NCBI GenBank assembly: GCA_036583965.1
Contig: JAZBQD010000019.1
Coordinates: 21,393,085-21,457,084 of the forward strand
From: Prunella strophiata
Lineage: Eukaryota > Chordata > Aves > Passeriformes > Prunellidae
Reading direction: 5' to 3'
DNA length: 64,000 bases
Shown here piece after piece: positions 14,331 through 27,278 of this stretch. A program made the translations under genes and the position numbers. The notes under the pieces are model-generated. The model saw only the letters and a list, made by a program, of their open reading frames with translations, was not told the DNA's origin and did not search any database. Positions within the stretch are counted from its first letter, which is position 1. Each line of letters begins with the position of its first letter.

Positions 14331-17300
14331 TCATTCATCATCCTCTGGGGACTGTGAGGTGATGTTGATTTAAGAAGGCCTCTATCAGGTAATGCTTCTG
14401 ACAATGACCAGGAGATGCAGGTGGCTTCCAAATTGCCCACTGGAAGAAGCCAAGTTAGGTTCCAGCCTCAAACCATTCTCTGGAAGATCTTAGTCCTCTT
14501 CACTGACTAAAGGGAGACTAGTGTGAACAAACTAAATACTGCTTCATTTAATCATTAGTCTAAACATGAATGCCCATACACTCCCTCTATGCCTTTTATC
14601 CTTGAACACATTTGGACAATAAAATCTTCAAAGCAGATTCTGTCTCAAAGCCATCCTGTAAAAATATATGGCTATCCATACATAGATATTATTCCTATCA
14701 GCAAGAACTGAAACTAGGTTTTTCCTCATACAGACCTGAAGCACTTAATATCAAAACAGAAGTAGTTCTATCCTGTGCTGTGAGGGCACCAATAGGATGT
14801 TTTTATCAAGGCAAGGATAACTACCTGTCTACTGTGTCAACATACTGATATTTTCTGATATTAGGCAGCAAAGAGGTTATGGATGTAAAATAGTTCACCT
14901 ACAAAAACTGCTTTATCCTTTTCAAATACAAGTATTCTGGTTCTCTCTTGCCTGTGAACACACAAGAGCTGGCCACAGTAGAAGGCTGTGGAAGTGAAGT
15001 AGGAATGGGGATGCTAAGCTCTGTCTCTAGCCACTTTGGAAATCCTAAAACATATAGATAGAATTCTCAGTACTCAAAGAAAGTTAGAAGTATGGACCAA
15101 CCAAACAGGAATAGAACTGGGGCAGTGGACTGTTGATTGAAGCGATTTAGAAACATCTGTCTCTTTAGATCAACAGTTCCACAGCACAATGAACCTTTAT
15201 GACCTGTTCACTAATAGTATTCTTATAAACTAACAGTAAGCAGAACAATGTACAACACTCATCACCACCTGAACTTTCATTTTGAGATTTTCTACACTTA
15301 ATAAGAACTGACTCAAACTTCCCTACAGTCTCTGATGCTTAGAAATTAGGGTTTGAGTTTGTTTCACCTCTGTGTTTGCAGCCAGAGAAATTTTACACCA
15401 GTGATTTTATTAGTACTTAGATAATTTTCTTCAGAAAGTGCTTATTTTGAAATGTGGTTTCAATGGTTTTGGGAAATGTCTTCCTAGATTTTTCCTCTGC
15501 CCTTGCAAAATCTGTATAGGTTTTACACTGGATCTACTGCAGTTTCAGAAGACTGACTGCTACTTAGGAGCAAAAGGTCTGAAACTATTGTCACATGAGA
15601 CCGAATGTGAGTTTTTTTCAGTAGTGATGAAATTAACAGTTTTCACATTTCATGGGTAGTGTTTTATCCCTAACTGATCAGTTTCAGGTATACTTCTGGT
15701 TAGCAGCTAAGCACTTTTATTTCAATCAGTATTCAGCCTGCAGGTTTCCAAGAAGTGCACTGGCAATAAATTCAGCCACATATCCTTCTTACAAAAGTAG
15801 AAGTTGGATCCCTCCATATACTATTGGTACAGTAAGGAAACAAGAGTGAATAAGAATGCATAATCTTTCTTTTTGCTTGTATTTCCCTCTCTACTAAAAC
15901 TTGTAGTGTAGCACCAGGGCTGAATGGCTGCAACAAAGCTTCCCATCACTGTCAGAAGTGCTTGAAGAATGGTACCATATTAGGGCAGGTTTGAAAGTCC
16001 ATAATATCACTGCTACTGCTTCTGTCCTTCACTAATTCCATAGTGACAGTAATTCCACCACTATTGCAGCCTTGTAAGTATTAAATCATCAGCATCAGTA
16101 TAATACTCTAAAGATAAAAAAATGCTTAACAACTCTTCAGAAAGGGTTTTTAATTTTAGGTGCAAATCTTAACTCACTATGAAAGAGAATAAAATATTCT
16201 TTTGATGCTGTGATCAAAAAAAGAAATGCCAAAATAAACCAATGCCTTTGCCCATTTTCAGATTAAGTTACTGTTCCTCCACAAAAAATAAAAAAAGGGA
16301 AGTGTGTTAAAATATTTTACTACACATCCCTCCCTTATTTTACCAGAACTACAGTTCTACAGGTATCTCTAAGTTTTTGTATATTCCCAAAGCTCTCAGG
16401 AGAGTGATGTTTCTGTTACATTTCTGGTCCAGTCAGAAAAAGCAAAAGCAGAAATCTTACATAAAAATATGTTCATGTTTACCCATGGAGTTTGAACATG
16501 ATACAGGTCCCCAGAGGTAAATCTGTAATACATTAAAACACACAGTTTTGCATTCAAAGCTAAGTGACTGAGATCCTCAGTCTTCTCAGACCTAAATCAT
16601 TCAGATCATGATGTTTGAATTAGGCAGCAGCTCTCCCAACATGAAGAGATACCTGTACCAAGAACTTGCATTTACTTAATTTACTTAATGACAGGAAAAA
16701 ATATAAAGAACCTCTCATTTGTCATAATTTCAGTTCTGAAAATTTCCCCATAGTATCTGGGAGTAGATCTCTTAAGGCCTTAAAATCTGACTCTTCAAAA
16801 ATGCTGAACATCTAAATTCCTGTGAAATTTGACAGTGGTTGACTATGCTCAGTACCTCTGCAAAATAGAGCTAGAGTAGAAAAACATCTTAATAACCTCC
16901 TAATGGACTACTGAAAAGCATAGTTTCAGCAATCAGAATGACAGAAAGCTGGCTCTTTTCCCCTTACAGTACAGAAATAATTGACATTTGAAAACTATAA
17001 AGAGCGATGCAAGGCAGAGGAATAGATTTGAATTTAACTCCATTTGAGTGAATTGGAGAAAAAGGCTTTGCTTGGAAGGGCAAAGCAGAAAAGTACCTCT
17101 CTCAAAATAAGGAAGAAATATTTCCTTATGATGCATCAAAGTTTACCTGAAACAGGAAAGTATCTTTTACTTTTCTATAACCCACAGTGAGGAAGGTTGC
17201 TGGCACTCATTCAGAGTTACATTTTCCCTAACTCTACCTTCCACATTCACACTTTGCAATTTGAAAGGAAACATTCTCCAGCCCTTTGGCTCCCTAAACA

Positions 17301-18608
17301 AATTTCAGAGCCCAAGTTCTTTGTCCTGTTTTTCAATAGTTCCCTTGCCAGAGTAACTCTTTGTGCAATTTGTGCAAACTTATTTTTCAAGTTTATCTTG
17401 GCTCAACTCAAAAAGTATCAAACTGAATTTATGGTAAAGAAAAGCACAAGAACTTGTAGAAATTTAAAGTCAGGGGGTTTTGTTATGAAATGAATATCAG
17501 ATGCATTTCCAATATTAGATTAAAATGGACTTCATATGTATTTGTTTAATTACTCCTACTCAGAATTCTCAGAGAGGTTCCGGCTGCTTCAGCTGAGGAT
17601 TTGGCTTTAAAGCAGCATCAGGTTTTCCACGTGCTGCCCTGGGTTTCTACACCCTAATCAAGGAAACTCCTTTCTGAATTCATGCCTAGTTAGGAATGAC
17701 TGAAAATAAGTTATGACAATATGACCAGGTTTAATAAATATTTTCTGTACCTTCTTAGCCTAGCCCCACATCCACTCTTGGCTGTTCCTATTATGGAGGA
17801 TTATCCACATTTCTGTATGAATTATTATAAAATATTTCAGCTCCATAAGTATTCTATGAAAATTCCAGTCTCAGGAGGTGTTAAACATTTCTATAGGTAT
17901 TTCAAATGATGTATTTTTTTAAGGATGTTCTGAAAATACTTATACATGCATATTTTTCTTATTACATCAAGCCTGATCTTAGGTATCACTAGCTTTCCTG
18001 AACCCTATTTTTGGATTCAGACGCAGATGGCAGAAACAAATGTTTTAAATGCAGTACAGTATCCACAGAATGTGGATGTAAGCTCTAGGAAAGAATACTG
18101 CAGTTAGGATAACCTGATTTGGTGCACCTGTCAGAGACACAGAACAGTAGTTTCTGCTATGGCCTGGCAGTCCCTTCAGTCTCCATTTTTGTGTTTATAG
18201 TATTTAAGGCACAGAGCTTCAGCTGCATGGCATCAGCTGTTTTCATCTGAGGCAAAAAGAAATAACTCCAAGGAAGCAGAGCATGCAGTTGTTTGCTGTG
18301 CTGATCAGTGCTGGCCTATGGTACAGCCCATGCTTTGCCAGAGTTACTTGCTTCCTATAGAGCACAAAAGGTATGGTAGCCAAGTGCTACTGTCAGACAC
18401 CTGTTTGCATTTAAGTCTCACACAGCTCAGCCAGTGAACAGAATCTTCATCTTTGCTGTTTTCTACAAAGCATTGTGAACACACCTTCAACCCTTTCACA
18501 GGAAGAAAACAATAACATAGCAAACACAAAATTATCATATCACTTTGGAGATGTATTTAAGGTTCTCAGCACATAAACTGAGAGGAGACTACAAAATCTC
18601 CAGGTGCA

Positions 18609-18623
18609 CCACGAGATGGTGCT
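18609..18623 (+). promoter_or_regulatory. CTCF-like motif
   Basis: CCACGAGATGGTGCT resembles the CTCF core CCACYAGRKGGCRCT with two mismatches. It is an isolated motif in unique intronic DNA. Confidence 0.25.
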
Positions 18624-20150
18624 CAGCCCCCTCTCTAAGACACACACAGAGTACACCAGAGTCAGGAAAGTTTGCTTGAACTGGGTACTGGCATTCCCAG
18701 CAGAAGCACACACGGACACTTGGACTTAGAAATTATTCTTTCTATGCAGCCCCTGCTGGATACAGCATTCCCTGAAAAATACCGTTGTGTTGCAGGGACA
18801 AAAAAAGAAAAAAAGAGAGAGAGAAAAAAAACAGTTCTGCATTTTTAAATGTTTTTATGCTCCTCCACCTTCTCTGTTGCATTTTATTATGCTTGAAATA
18901 AATCAAAGTGAGTGAAATATAAACTTTCATTACAACAAGAAGTGCTCCATTCTATTGGTGCTGCTTTCAGTGGCAATGATAATTTAGGAAGCAAGTTTCC
19001 TTTAATCTAAAATTATCTTAAGGAGAAAAATATAATATAATAAATTGTAAGTAACAATCTTTCGTTCTTTCTAATATAAGAAAGCATAGAAGTAAATGAG
19101 GCTAGTTTCTGTCAATCACAAAAAAAAGGAAGTGATATTATCTACACTTATGGTGTCAATATTCTGGCCATTCTAGGACTATGATGTATATTTTCATGGG
19201 AGAATGCAATTTGGTGGCAGAACAGGCTGCAGTAACAATGTGATTGGGTATATGCAATTCAAGTTACAGTATAACAGTAACTACTAGTGTATGGTTTGGC
19301 CAGCTGGGTACTGACCTCTAAAAATCTCTGTAGTCCTCTACAAATATGCTTCTACCATCTTGCATTAAAGTTCAGAGTTGCCACACAGTCTTTGATGCCA
19401 TCTTTCACAGTAGAACTGGCTGCATACTAGCAGCAATGAATATTTAATCTGTAAGAGCCCTTATAAACTCCTGGCTTCATTCACTATTCTACTAAGCAAA
19501 CACTCCTTACTAGCCTACATGGAAAAAACCTCCCAGATAACTATAGCTCTTACCAGGGCCTCTTTGCATTGAAACATTTTTATATAATTTCTGTCTTCAT
19601 AAAGGAATGATGAAATTCCAGCAACATTGGCACCAAATAGTTTTTTCTCTTGCACTGAACCCACTTTGTTCAAATTAGAACCTGTACCATTATAAAGTCT
19701 ACACATGACAACTGCAATGTAGGGAATCTGTTCAATATCTGAAACTCCTATTTGAATAAATGCAAATAGACTTGGGTTTTGGGACCATGAAATATCAAAC
19801 CTATGACATCTTTCCCTAACTCAGGTAAGAAAGGCTTGTGGTTTTGCTTGCAGCAGAACAATTTGGCAAATATTGTCCCTCCTCTTGAAGCTAAGAACTG
19901 AACTCCAAAAATTCAGGAGGAGAACCATGCTAGATAGAAGAATACAACTTCAAGTTGTTTAAGTGCTTTGTTTAACAGCTTGGTAAAGTAGCAACAGCTT
20001 TAAACCTGAAAGATGCTCATATGAGTCAAAAGAATACCAGTAAAATTTCTTCTTTTCCTATCTGTTAAAACAGTGGACTGAATAATTTCAATAAGATTCC
20101 CCTGCAAGAAAAAAGGGAACAGAAAACACACTAATCCAAATGATGTCAGC

Positions 20151-20170
20151 AAAAAAAAAAAAAAAAAAAA
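20151..20170 (+). repeat. A homopolymer (20 bases)
   Basis: An uninterrupted A run follows GATGTCAGC and precedes TAAAATATCC. No source retroposon was seen. Confidence 0.95.
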
Positions 20171-21513
20171 TAAAATATCCTTAGATAATTAAAACTCTAC
20201 CTGGTGATTTGATTTCCAATTCATAGTCAGGCCTGGACACTGGGAAATCCACCAAAAGGAAGTTATTTTTCCGTAATGAAGTGAGCTCACATGACTGTTT
20301 AATATAGCAATCACTGAAGTGATACAAATCAAAAAGAAATTTTGCTGGGAAAATTACTTGAGAACTTCTCTCAGGCTTTCTAACTTTCCACATTCAGAGT
20401 GAAAATGCTCAGCATATTGCATTTTCCGCTAGGTAGAAAATGATTTATGATGATATAATGAATCTTCACCACTGATCAGCCACATCTGTGGCACCAGGTT
20501 TCTTCTGCCATCAAGGCTTCCCAAATATTGTATCCCCTCTGCACAAAAGAAGCAAGAAGACAACTACTGTCTTCTTGGCCCTGGAGTCTCAAGAATCACC
20601 TTTTTTTGAAAAGAGCAAAAGATAAGACATTAAAAAACATTACTGCTGAAAGTTTTGCTAAGAGCAAAACCAGAGATGCAGCAGCAATGCAAGCTTGCCA
20701 TATGTATCATACACCAGTGAGCACCAGCCTGACCAAGCAAGACCCTCTCTGGGAGAAAAAAGGGTTCTTGTTCTCCATGACTCATTTTGTCCCTGCACTA
20801 ACAGCAAGCATTTCTAAGCTGCTTCTTCCAGAGGCAGACCACAAATCTGCAGCTCACCTTTCCCCAGCTCACTTCTTAGCAACCAATATTTAAGCAAAGA
20901 AGCATCAATGGAGGTTTTAAAGCTAAATTCTTACTCCTGTGCAAAATTGCAGCTCTCTGCTCCCAGAGAGAAATTTTCTAGGAGCCTTTTGCCAGAAAAA
21001 TCAGCCTAGCAGTGGAAAATACAGGCAATGTGATGGATCACAGTGGCAGGACAGTAGCAGTCACTGCTGAAAGAGGTGGGGTGTGTGAGGATAGTTAAAT
21101 CTGGAAAAAACCTCTCTGCCGTGGAGAGGCAATTTTTCTCTATTATCAACCCTCTCACCATTCATGGCAAGAGTAGCCAATACAAAAGTCCTGATGCAGT
21201 CACTATTTGATTTTAAGATAATCAACATCCTGACATCTTAATCCTGGAAACAACATATTTCATACTCCTACAGAGCTCCCTGGTGCTACCTCTTGCACAC
21301 CAAGTTTGCTCAACCGTAGTGCCTTGTGTAGAAAAAGAAAATAAGTGAAATGAAAAAAAAAATTACCAAATACTTGATGGCTGGACACCATAAATGACAT
21401 TGTTTCAGTCTACCTTTAGCCATCTGTGTCACTGTATGGCAGCAAAAGCATTGCCTTTTTAAGTTCTGTATCAAAATGTTCACAAGCTTTCAAGAGTATG
21501 TTCTTTTTCTGAG

Positions 21514-21672
21514 TGTACCGGCTCTGGCTGAGAGGGAGTTAATTTTCTTCTGAGCAACCACATGGTGCCATGTTTTGGATTTGTGAGCAAAACAGTGTTA
21601 ATACACAGGCAGGCAGAGAGTAAGACAGCAGCTGTGTGCTTCTTAACCACCTACAGGGGTTAAACCAAAACA
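21514..21672 (+). mobile_element. Shortened LTR, same family (159 bp)
   Basis: The 5' part (TGTACCGGCTCTGGCTGAGA, GGGAGTTAATTTTCTTC, ATGTTTTGGATTTGTG, AAACAGTGTTAATACACAGG) matches the start of the 62.7-kb LTR type. The end (GCAGCTGTGTGCTTCTTAAC, GGGGTTAAACCAAAACA) matches its 3' end. The middle of about 400 bp, including the promoter and polyadenylation signal, is absent, so it is an internally deleted copy or a short derivative. Confidence 0.7.
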
Positions 21673-22024
21673 TTAGGAAAGTGCAAGTGATGACAGCTGA
21701 TCTGAAAAGAACACAAATCAATTTATACAAGGAAAGTGGCCAAAATAACAAACTGAGATGCTTACACATTTTTCTATCAAAGCCTTTTTTTTTTTTCCCC
21801 AGGCATCCTGGCTGAGATCCTGCAAATATTGCAATAGAAAAGGAAAAAAGGAAACAAGCCTGTTTTCCCCAGAAAAAGGAAACTGATAATGTAAAAACTG
21901 GTGGATAAGAGAGAGAAGTTGCTGGCCACAATTAGTTAATTCAATGTATCATTAAACAAAACCTAGCATCAGAAGCCTTCTTCTTCAGTTACTCCAAGCT
22001 TCACCAACAGTATCTTTCTCCTCT

Positions 22025-22051
22025 AAAAATAAAATAAAATAAAATAAATAA
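22025..22051 (+). repeat. AAAAT pentanucleotide microsatellite
   Basis: Four to five AAAAT units pass into AAAT units before AAACTTTATAA. Confidence 0.9.
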
Positions 22052-23152
22052 ACTTTATAAAAACCTACCTCAAACTTTTCATATTTCATGATCTTTTTTA
22101 TAGCATCCAGGATCCCAATACTTAATTAGCATTTCTAACATTAAGTAATGGGTATCTATCTCAGTGACAGACAGGATGATTAATATAATTTGTTTTGACC
22201 TTTAAAACAGTTCTCTTTTTTAGTTATAATCCCACAGAAGAGGTGACAGGCTAAAGGAATTGAAAATTATATATATATAAATGTACAACAAACACAATCT
22301 TTTCAAAAGTCAAAAGGAATCAAGAACTGCTGGGGTAGGAATGATAGCCAGTAAACCAGAAAAGCTGTTTTTCAAAAGTGGGTCATTGATTCCTGACAGA
22401 TGACTGCTGAGTTTCTAAGGTTAGTTTTCTTTCTTGTTAAGTCTCACCACAGCACTTTAGGTAAAAATAACACAGAACACATTCTGGCAAGCTCTGCTTT
22501 CATCATTGCCATCCCTCCATACTGATGACCTGTCTCTCCCTGCATACTGGAACTGAAGACTCAGAATTGAGACTTTCAAAGGGACAGTATTAGCTGGAAG
22601 CTGAAGCCTGACTGCTGCTAACTAACAGCTGGGCCTAGCTGAATTCTAGCAAACATGGACTTGTGTTTGTAGCCTACATCTGTGGCCCCTGATGAAATAT
22701 TCTGGGATTCAGGGACCTTGCGATATAGCAAACTGCAGTTTAGGATTGCTCAAATCAATTATGCCACAGCAAAACCTTAATCTTCATGGCATTGTCTGGA
22801 TGAGGAGGATTAAAGACACTGTGAAAAGTCTGTGCTCATTAAACCCAATATTCTGCCCCCAATAATGGCAATCACTAGTACCTCTCAAGCAGTCACTCCT
22901 TTATCCAATATCCACTGATCCTTAAAGCTCACTGATTTGGCCTTAAATTTACAGAAGAGGTGGCACCCACCATAGTAAGCAGTGCTTGTGCTGACTGATT
23001 TTTGTGGTTTTTTTCTTTATAACTATTTAAAGCCTCATTAGAGAAGCCCTCTCTGGGTTGTTCACAAACAAAATTAATAATATATAAAATACTCGCTTCC
23101 TCCTAGATCCTGAGGCATGAGTTTTCAGCTTCATGCCAATGTTCTTGGAATT

Positions 23153-23172
23153 AAAAAAAAAAAAAAAAAAAA
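23153..23172 (+). repeat. A homopolymer (20 bases)
   Basis: An A run follows CTTGGAATT, about 260 bases before the 458-bp LTR. Confidence 0.95.
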
Positions 23173-23433
23173 CCACTGAATTTTCTGGCAACTAATTACA
23201 CAATTTAATCTACAGAAGACATATTGTCTAGACATCATTGAAGTAGAACAGTTTTTCATATGTGCTTTATGTTTTCTCTCACCCGGAAGGAAGTGGAACC
23301 CAGCCTAAAAAGGGACTTATCCTCTCCACTGCCAATGATAATTGCATGGATTCTGCTGCTATCTTTGTAAAACAAGCTCAGAAGCACTACTTCACTTTGT
23401 AGGGGTCCCAAACAACCTCTGAGTTGGAAAACG

Positions 23434-23891
23434 TGTCATGGTTTGGGTTAAGGACAGGGTTAATTTTTTGCAGCAGCCATGAGAGTGGAGCGTCTGCAGC
23501 TGTGTGGGCATGGCCAGGGTCTAAACATTATTCAGTACCATTTCATGTCATTGCCAGGGCAGGGAAAGGGACTCTCTTTCTCTCCCTTTTGGGAAGAAAG
23601 AGAATTCCTTTCTGGTCACGGGGGAAAGCGTGGTGAGTGGAGGGTCTGCCATTGTTTTCATTGTCCCAGGCTTGGTGGGCATTTTGCATGTAAATCACCC
23701 TTTCTTTGTGCATATTTGGTTATTGGTATTGCTGCTGTTCATTTTCTTATCTCATGGATTATTCCAATAAATGGCTCTTCACTTATCTCTGCCTTTTGTC
23801 TCCCACTGAAGGGGAGGGGGTGGGGTGCAGCTCATGGTTTTCTTTTCAGTGGGAGTGCTAAACTGGAGAATACCATTCCTAAACTACGACA
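23434..23891 (+). mobile_element. LTR of the TGTCATGG...ACGACA family (458 bp)
   Basis: It starts TGTCATGGTTTGGGTTAAGG and ends TAAACTACGACA, near-complementary termini as in the 62.7-kb copy. The shared GGGTTAATTTTTTGCAG block lies near the 5' end, and an AATAAA signal sits at 23766-23771. The middle differs clearly from the 62.7-kb LTR, so it is a different subfamily. Short open frames inside it are not genes. No clean target-site duplication was found at its edges. Confidence 0.8.
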
Positions 23892-24350
23892 TTAAGTCAA
23901 AAGGGTATTTTTGCCACTGGAGACTTGGAATGGGCTTGAATCACAAAAGTCTGAGACAAAAGAGGTCACTTTGTAGTAGCTGCCACAGGGAAGAGCAATT
24001 TGTTGCTTTATGAAATAAAGCCCATCTCCACATCCATAAAGGAGCTCAGAGAGACAACAAAAGGAAGGGGAGCACAAATAATATCTTCCTGGGTTACATC
24101 CAGGGCCATCAGCCCACCAGAGACCCATATGCACAAGCCCAGAGGAGCATGGGGCACAGCATGAGGTGGGAGCACAAATCATGGACTCCTAAGCAATGAA
24201 AACCTTTCCAGGTCTCTCCCAGGGCTGTTCCAGCAGAGCCATTGTTTCCAGTGTCCCAGCATGGCACCCATCACTATATGATAGCTGGACCAGCTCTTGA
24301 TATCACCTTTTGGATTAAGGGGATTGCTGCATAGGGTGGGACATATACAA

Positions 24351-24668
24351 TGTTGGGGAAAAGCAGTTTGGGGTCAGACAGACTTACTATGGGATGTTTA
24401 GGGGAGAAACCAAAGGCACAAAAAGGAGAAGTTTAGGTGATTTTGGGAAGAGCAAGAGTGGGAAAGTAAACATAGGGGTAAGGGTATAAAAAGGGTGGGG
24501 CATGTAAATAGTTACTGATCAGTATTTTTATCTGATCAGCACAGCCTGTGCTGTCTTCTTATTAAATTCCTTTCTATGTCTTTCCTGGCTGAGAGTCCTT
24601 TATTCTCTGTGCATGAGGGTGTATGGGGCTATGAGTGCTGCAACTGGAGTCAGACCATGGGGTCAACA
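24351..24668 (+). mobile_element. Probable LTR of a second retroviral family (about 318 bp)
   Basis: It starts TGTTGGGGAAAAGC and ends GGGGTCAACA, giving TGTTG/CAACA inverted termini. A TATAAAAA box lies at 24485-24492 and an ATTAAA signal at 24561-24566, about 76 bases apart, which is right for a compact LTR. A target duplication is not evident and the family was not recognised by name, so the element class is inferred from architecture. Confidence 0.6.
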
Positions 24669-24672
24669 GGCC

Positions 24673-24753
24673 CAGATGTTCATGGTGCCTGGAAAGAGCA
24701 TGGTGAGATGCCTGGAAAGATGTTCATGAGACTGGAAAGAACACAGGTCTGTG
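24673..24753 (+). repeat. Short imperfect tandem repeat around CTGGAAAGA
   Basis: Three copies of a unit of about 20-30 bases share GCCTGGAAAGA or ACTGGAAAGA, with interleaved ATGTTCATG and CATGGTGAGATG segments. The array starts four bases after the proposed LTR end, so it could be internal retroviral sequence. Confidence 0.55.
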
Positions 24754-27258
24754 AGCAAGCGTGTGAGCTCTAGCAATGGGCCTGCCAGGAACACATCTTC
24801 AGCTGGCTACAAAGAGAACCTGGGAGCAAACAGTGGCAGTAGCCTCACCTCTCTGGGGCTGTTGGATCTAGCAGGGAATGTTCTCCTCTAATAGAATTCT
24901 CATCTTGCCATCTGACAAATATCTGGGAGAATTGCTTTTGATCCCCTGACAAAAGAAGTCTTCCAAAGACAGGCTTGCTCCTTTCTTTTCTCCTGCACTG
25001 TGGTGCAGCAGCAGCACAAGGCCAGACCAGCACCCCAAGTGTGAGACTGCTCAAAGGTGAAATCATTCTCAGCTGGGCTGTGCAGATGCTACAGACAGAC
25101 ACCAGCTTTGCTTTCACCTCTACAATATGACATACTATCGACTTGACACTTTTCAGGCTGCATAAGTATTCATTTCTTCCTGATTATGTTTAAATGGAGC
25201 TAGGAGATACTACAGTCACAAATATGATGTGTATGTTTAATCACACCGCTTCACTTTCAAAAGAATGTTTTCTTGTTAGAGTACTATTAAGATTTTATTC
25301 AAATGACAGCAATATAACTAGGAATTGGATAAGTGCACTTGGTTTTACAATATTTTGATTAGAGTTAGTACAGCTTCCTATTTACTTATGATGATACAGA
25401 AAAAAGAGAACTTTAAACCTCTCCCAGAATATTACACATCATAGATTCATATTTTATGTTGTTACACTGGCACTTAATAAAATGAATCATTAACACTGCA
25501 TTGAATAAGGCACTAAATGCAGTAAGCACTGCAACTGAAACAGGAGAACCAAACATATTCCAGCTGTCATTATTGTCAAAAATTATTGGATTTCAAACAA
25601 CATGTTAAATGTGAGACCTCACAGAGACACAGAATCAACTGTGTAGTAGTGATTGGACTTATTTTTTAATCCTCTTCCATTTATGCTTTTCGAAGCAGGT
25701 AAGAGAAGAAGATATGGAAGTTTTGAGGCATCAAAAGTGACATGAAAATAGATGATGGCTTGTCTGGCATGCTTTAGTGAGAAGAAAAGGCCTTATTATG
25801 AAATAAGAAGCAATAAGACAGAAGTGTTCACTGTCCCAAGGAGCTACTTTTGGCAGATCTCTCACAGAATTAGTGTCAAAGTATGTGACTGAATATTGAC
25901 ACACCACTTAAAAGGCTTGTGAGGAGGGAGAACTAGACCAAGAGTAGTATCCAAAAAAGAATACAGAGTGAACAAATCTGTAGCACACACAGCTCTGCCC
26001 TCCACACTTAATACTGAGTAGAATGCTGAAAGCTCTCCACATCTAATCTGCTATGAAGTGGAGTCACTGGATATGGAATAATGAAATTAAGGACTAGATA
26101 CCTTTGAAAATATGAAGAAAAATCAGAGCACCAGACGTGACACAAACTATAAAACTATCACAACTTCAACTTTCTTCAACGTGAACAATGCATTTCAATA
26201 AACAGTTTACAGGAGAGGGACCATTTTCTTAGGAAATCCTATTTTTAAAAAAAAATAAAATACAGGTAGGCAAAAATCCAAGAGACATATTTATATACCT
26301 ACTGTCCCCATAAATCCAACCAACAAAAGTGTGCTATCCATTATGTCTGCATTATGTTGAGGAATCGTTCAATGCACCTTCACACAGTTTATTTGGAGAT
26401 CCTGGTCCTGCTTTTGGTTGTGTTGATTTCACACTCAGGGGAAAAAAGAGTTATTATACAGGACATATGTGTGAGCAAAAGCATTGTTGGGTCTTCTAAA
26501 TGTGCAGAAACAGAAAAGCTCAGTTTAGGTATCCTCAAGAGTGAAAGGAAAGGATAAGATGTGTATTAAAATAAGTACAGAGACAGTAAAAAACTGAAAT
26601 ACAACAATGATGAAACACAGACAGAAGGTAAGATAAAACTATGGAAAACAAACTTTTGCATCAGATATACAATATTCCAAAGATCCATAAGAGAAAAGTC
26701 TTCAATCTTTTCAATGAAAATTAAGAGTAAGTATAAATGCTTACCTGGGCCAATATGCAAGATTCCTCTCAAACAGCATGAGCTTCAATGCTTGAAGTAG
26801 TGGGCTCTTAAGCTACATGTTCCACAAAACCCAAAAAGTACAGCTCTGTTTACCTTTAAAACCATGCATTGGGTCCCTTCTATTCAGTTACCAGTGGAGA
26901 CTGCTTGACCTGCAACTCTGCAACTGCTGGGAAGCCCATTTGTCAAGTAACTTTAAAACACTTCTGCTCATTTCAACAGACCCTGGCAGACATATCTGTA
27001 TGTGGATAGCTCCCTCTGCACAAGTAAATGTCAGTGTGCCTGCAGGAATGCTTGCAGTGATATTTGGTCTGCTTCTGCCTAACCATATTTTATTCATTCA
27101 AGGGTACAGTTTTCACCAATCCCCAGCAGGTTCCCTTCTAGGGAACAGGACAGATGACCTGAGTCATTGCAACAGGCAGCAAAAAAACCAAGGTATTGGA
27201 GGGACTAATGTTCATTTTCAGCAAAGCATCATAAAAAATAAATTAAGATCCAATGTGT

Positions 27259-27278
27259 TTTAAATAAATAAATAAATC
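27259..27278 (+). repeat. AAAT tetranucleotide microsatellite
   Basis: Four AAAT-type units lie between GTGTTT and CTAAACC. Confidence 0.85.

Noticed and set aside
14459..14476. GGTTCCAGCC as a possible trace of the neurexin EGF-like exon (GWNRF)
   Set aside because: It is on the wrong side of the LNS4 exon for a minus-strand gene, and neighbouring codons do not encode the EGF motif.
23479..23895. 138-codon plus-strand open frame
   Set aside because: It lies inside a solo LTR, which does not encode protein.
24673..24753. CRISPR-like array
   Set aside because: Units are contiguous and imperfect without uniform spacers, and the genome is a vertebrate one.
26817..27263. 148-codon plus-strand open frame
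   Set aside because: No recognisable motif or flanking signals; chance length, with an antisense frame equally open.
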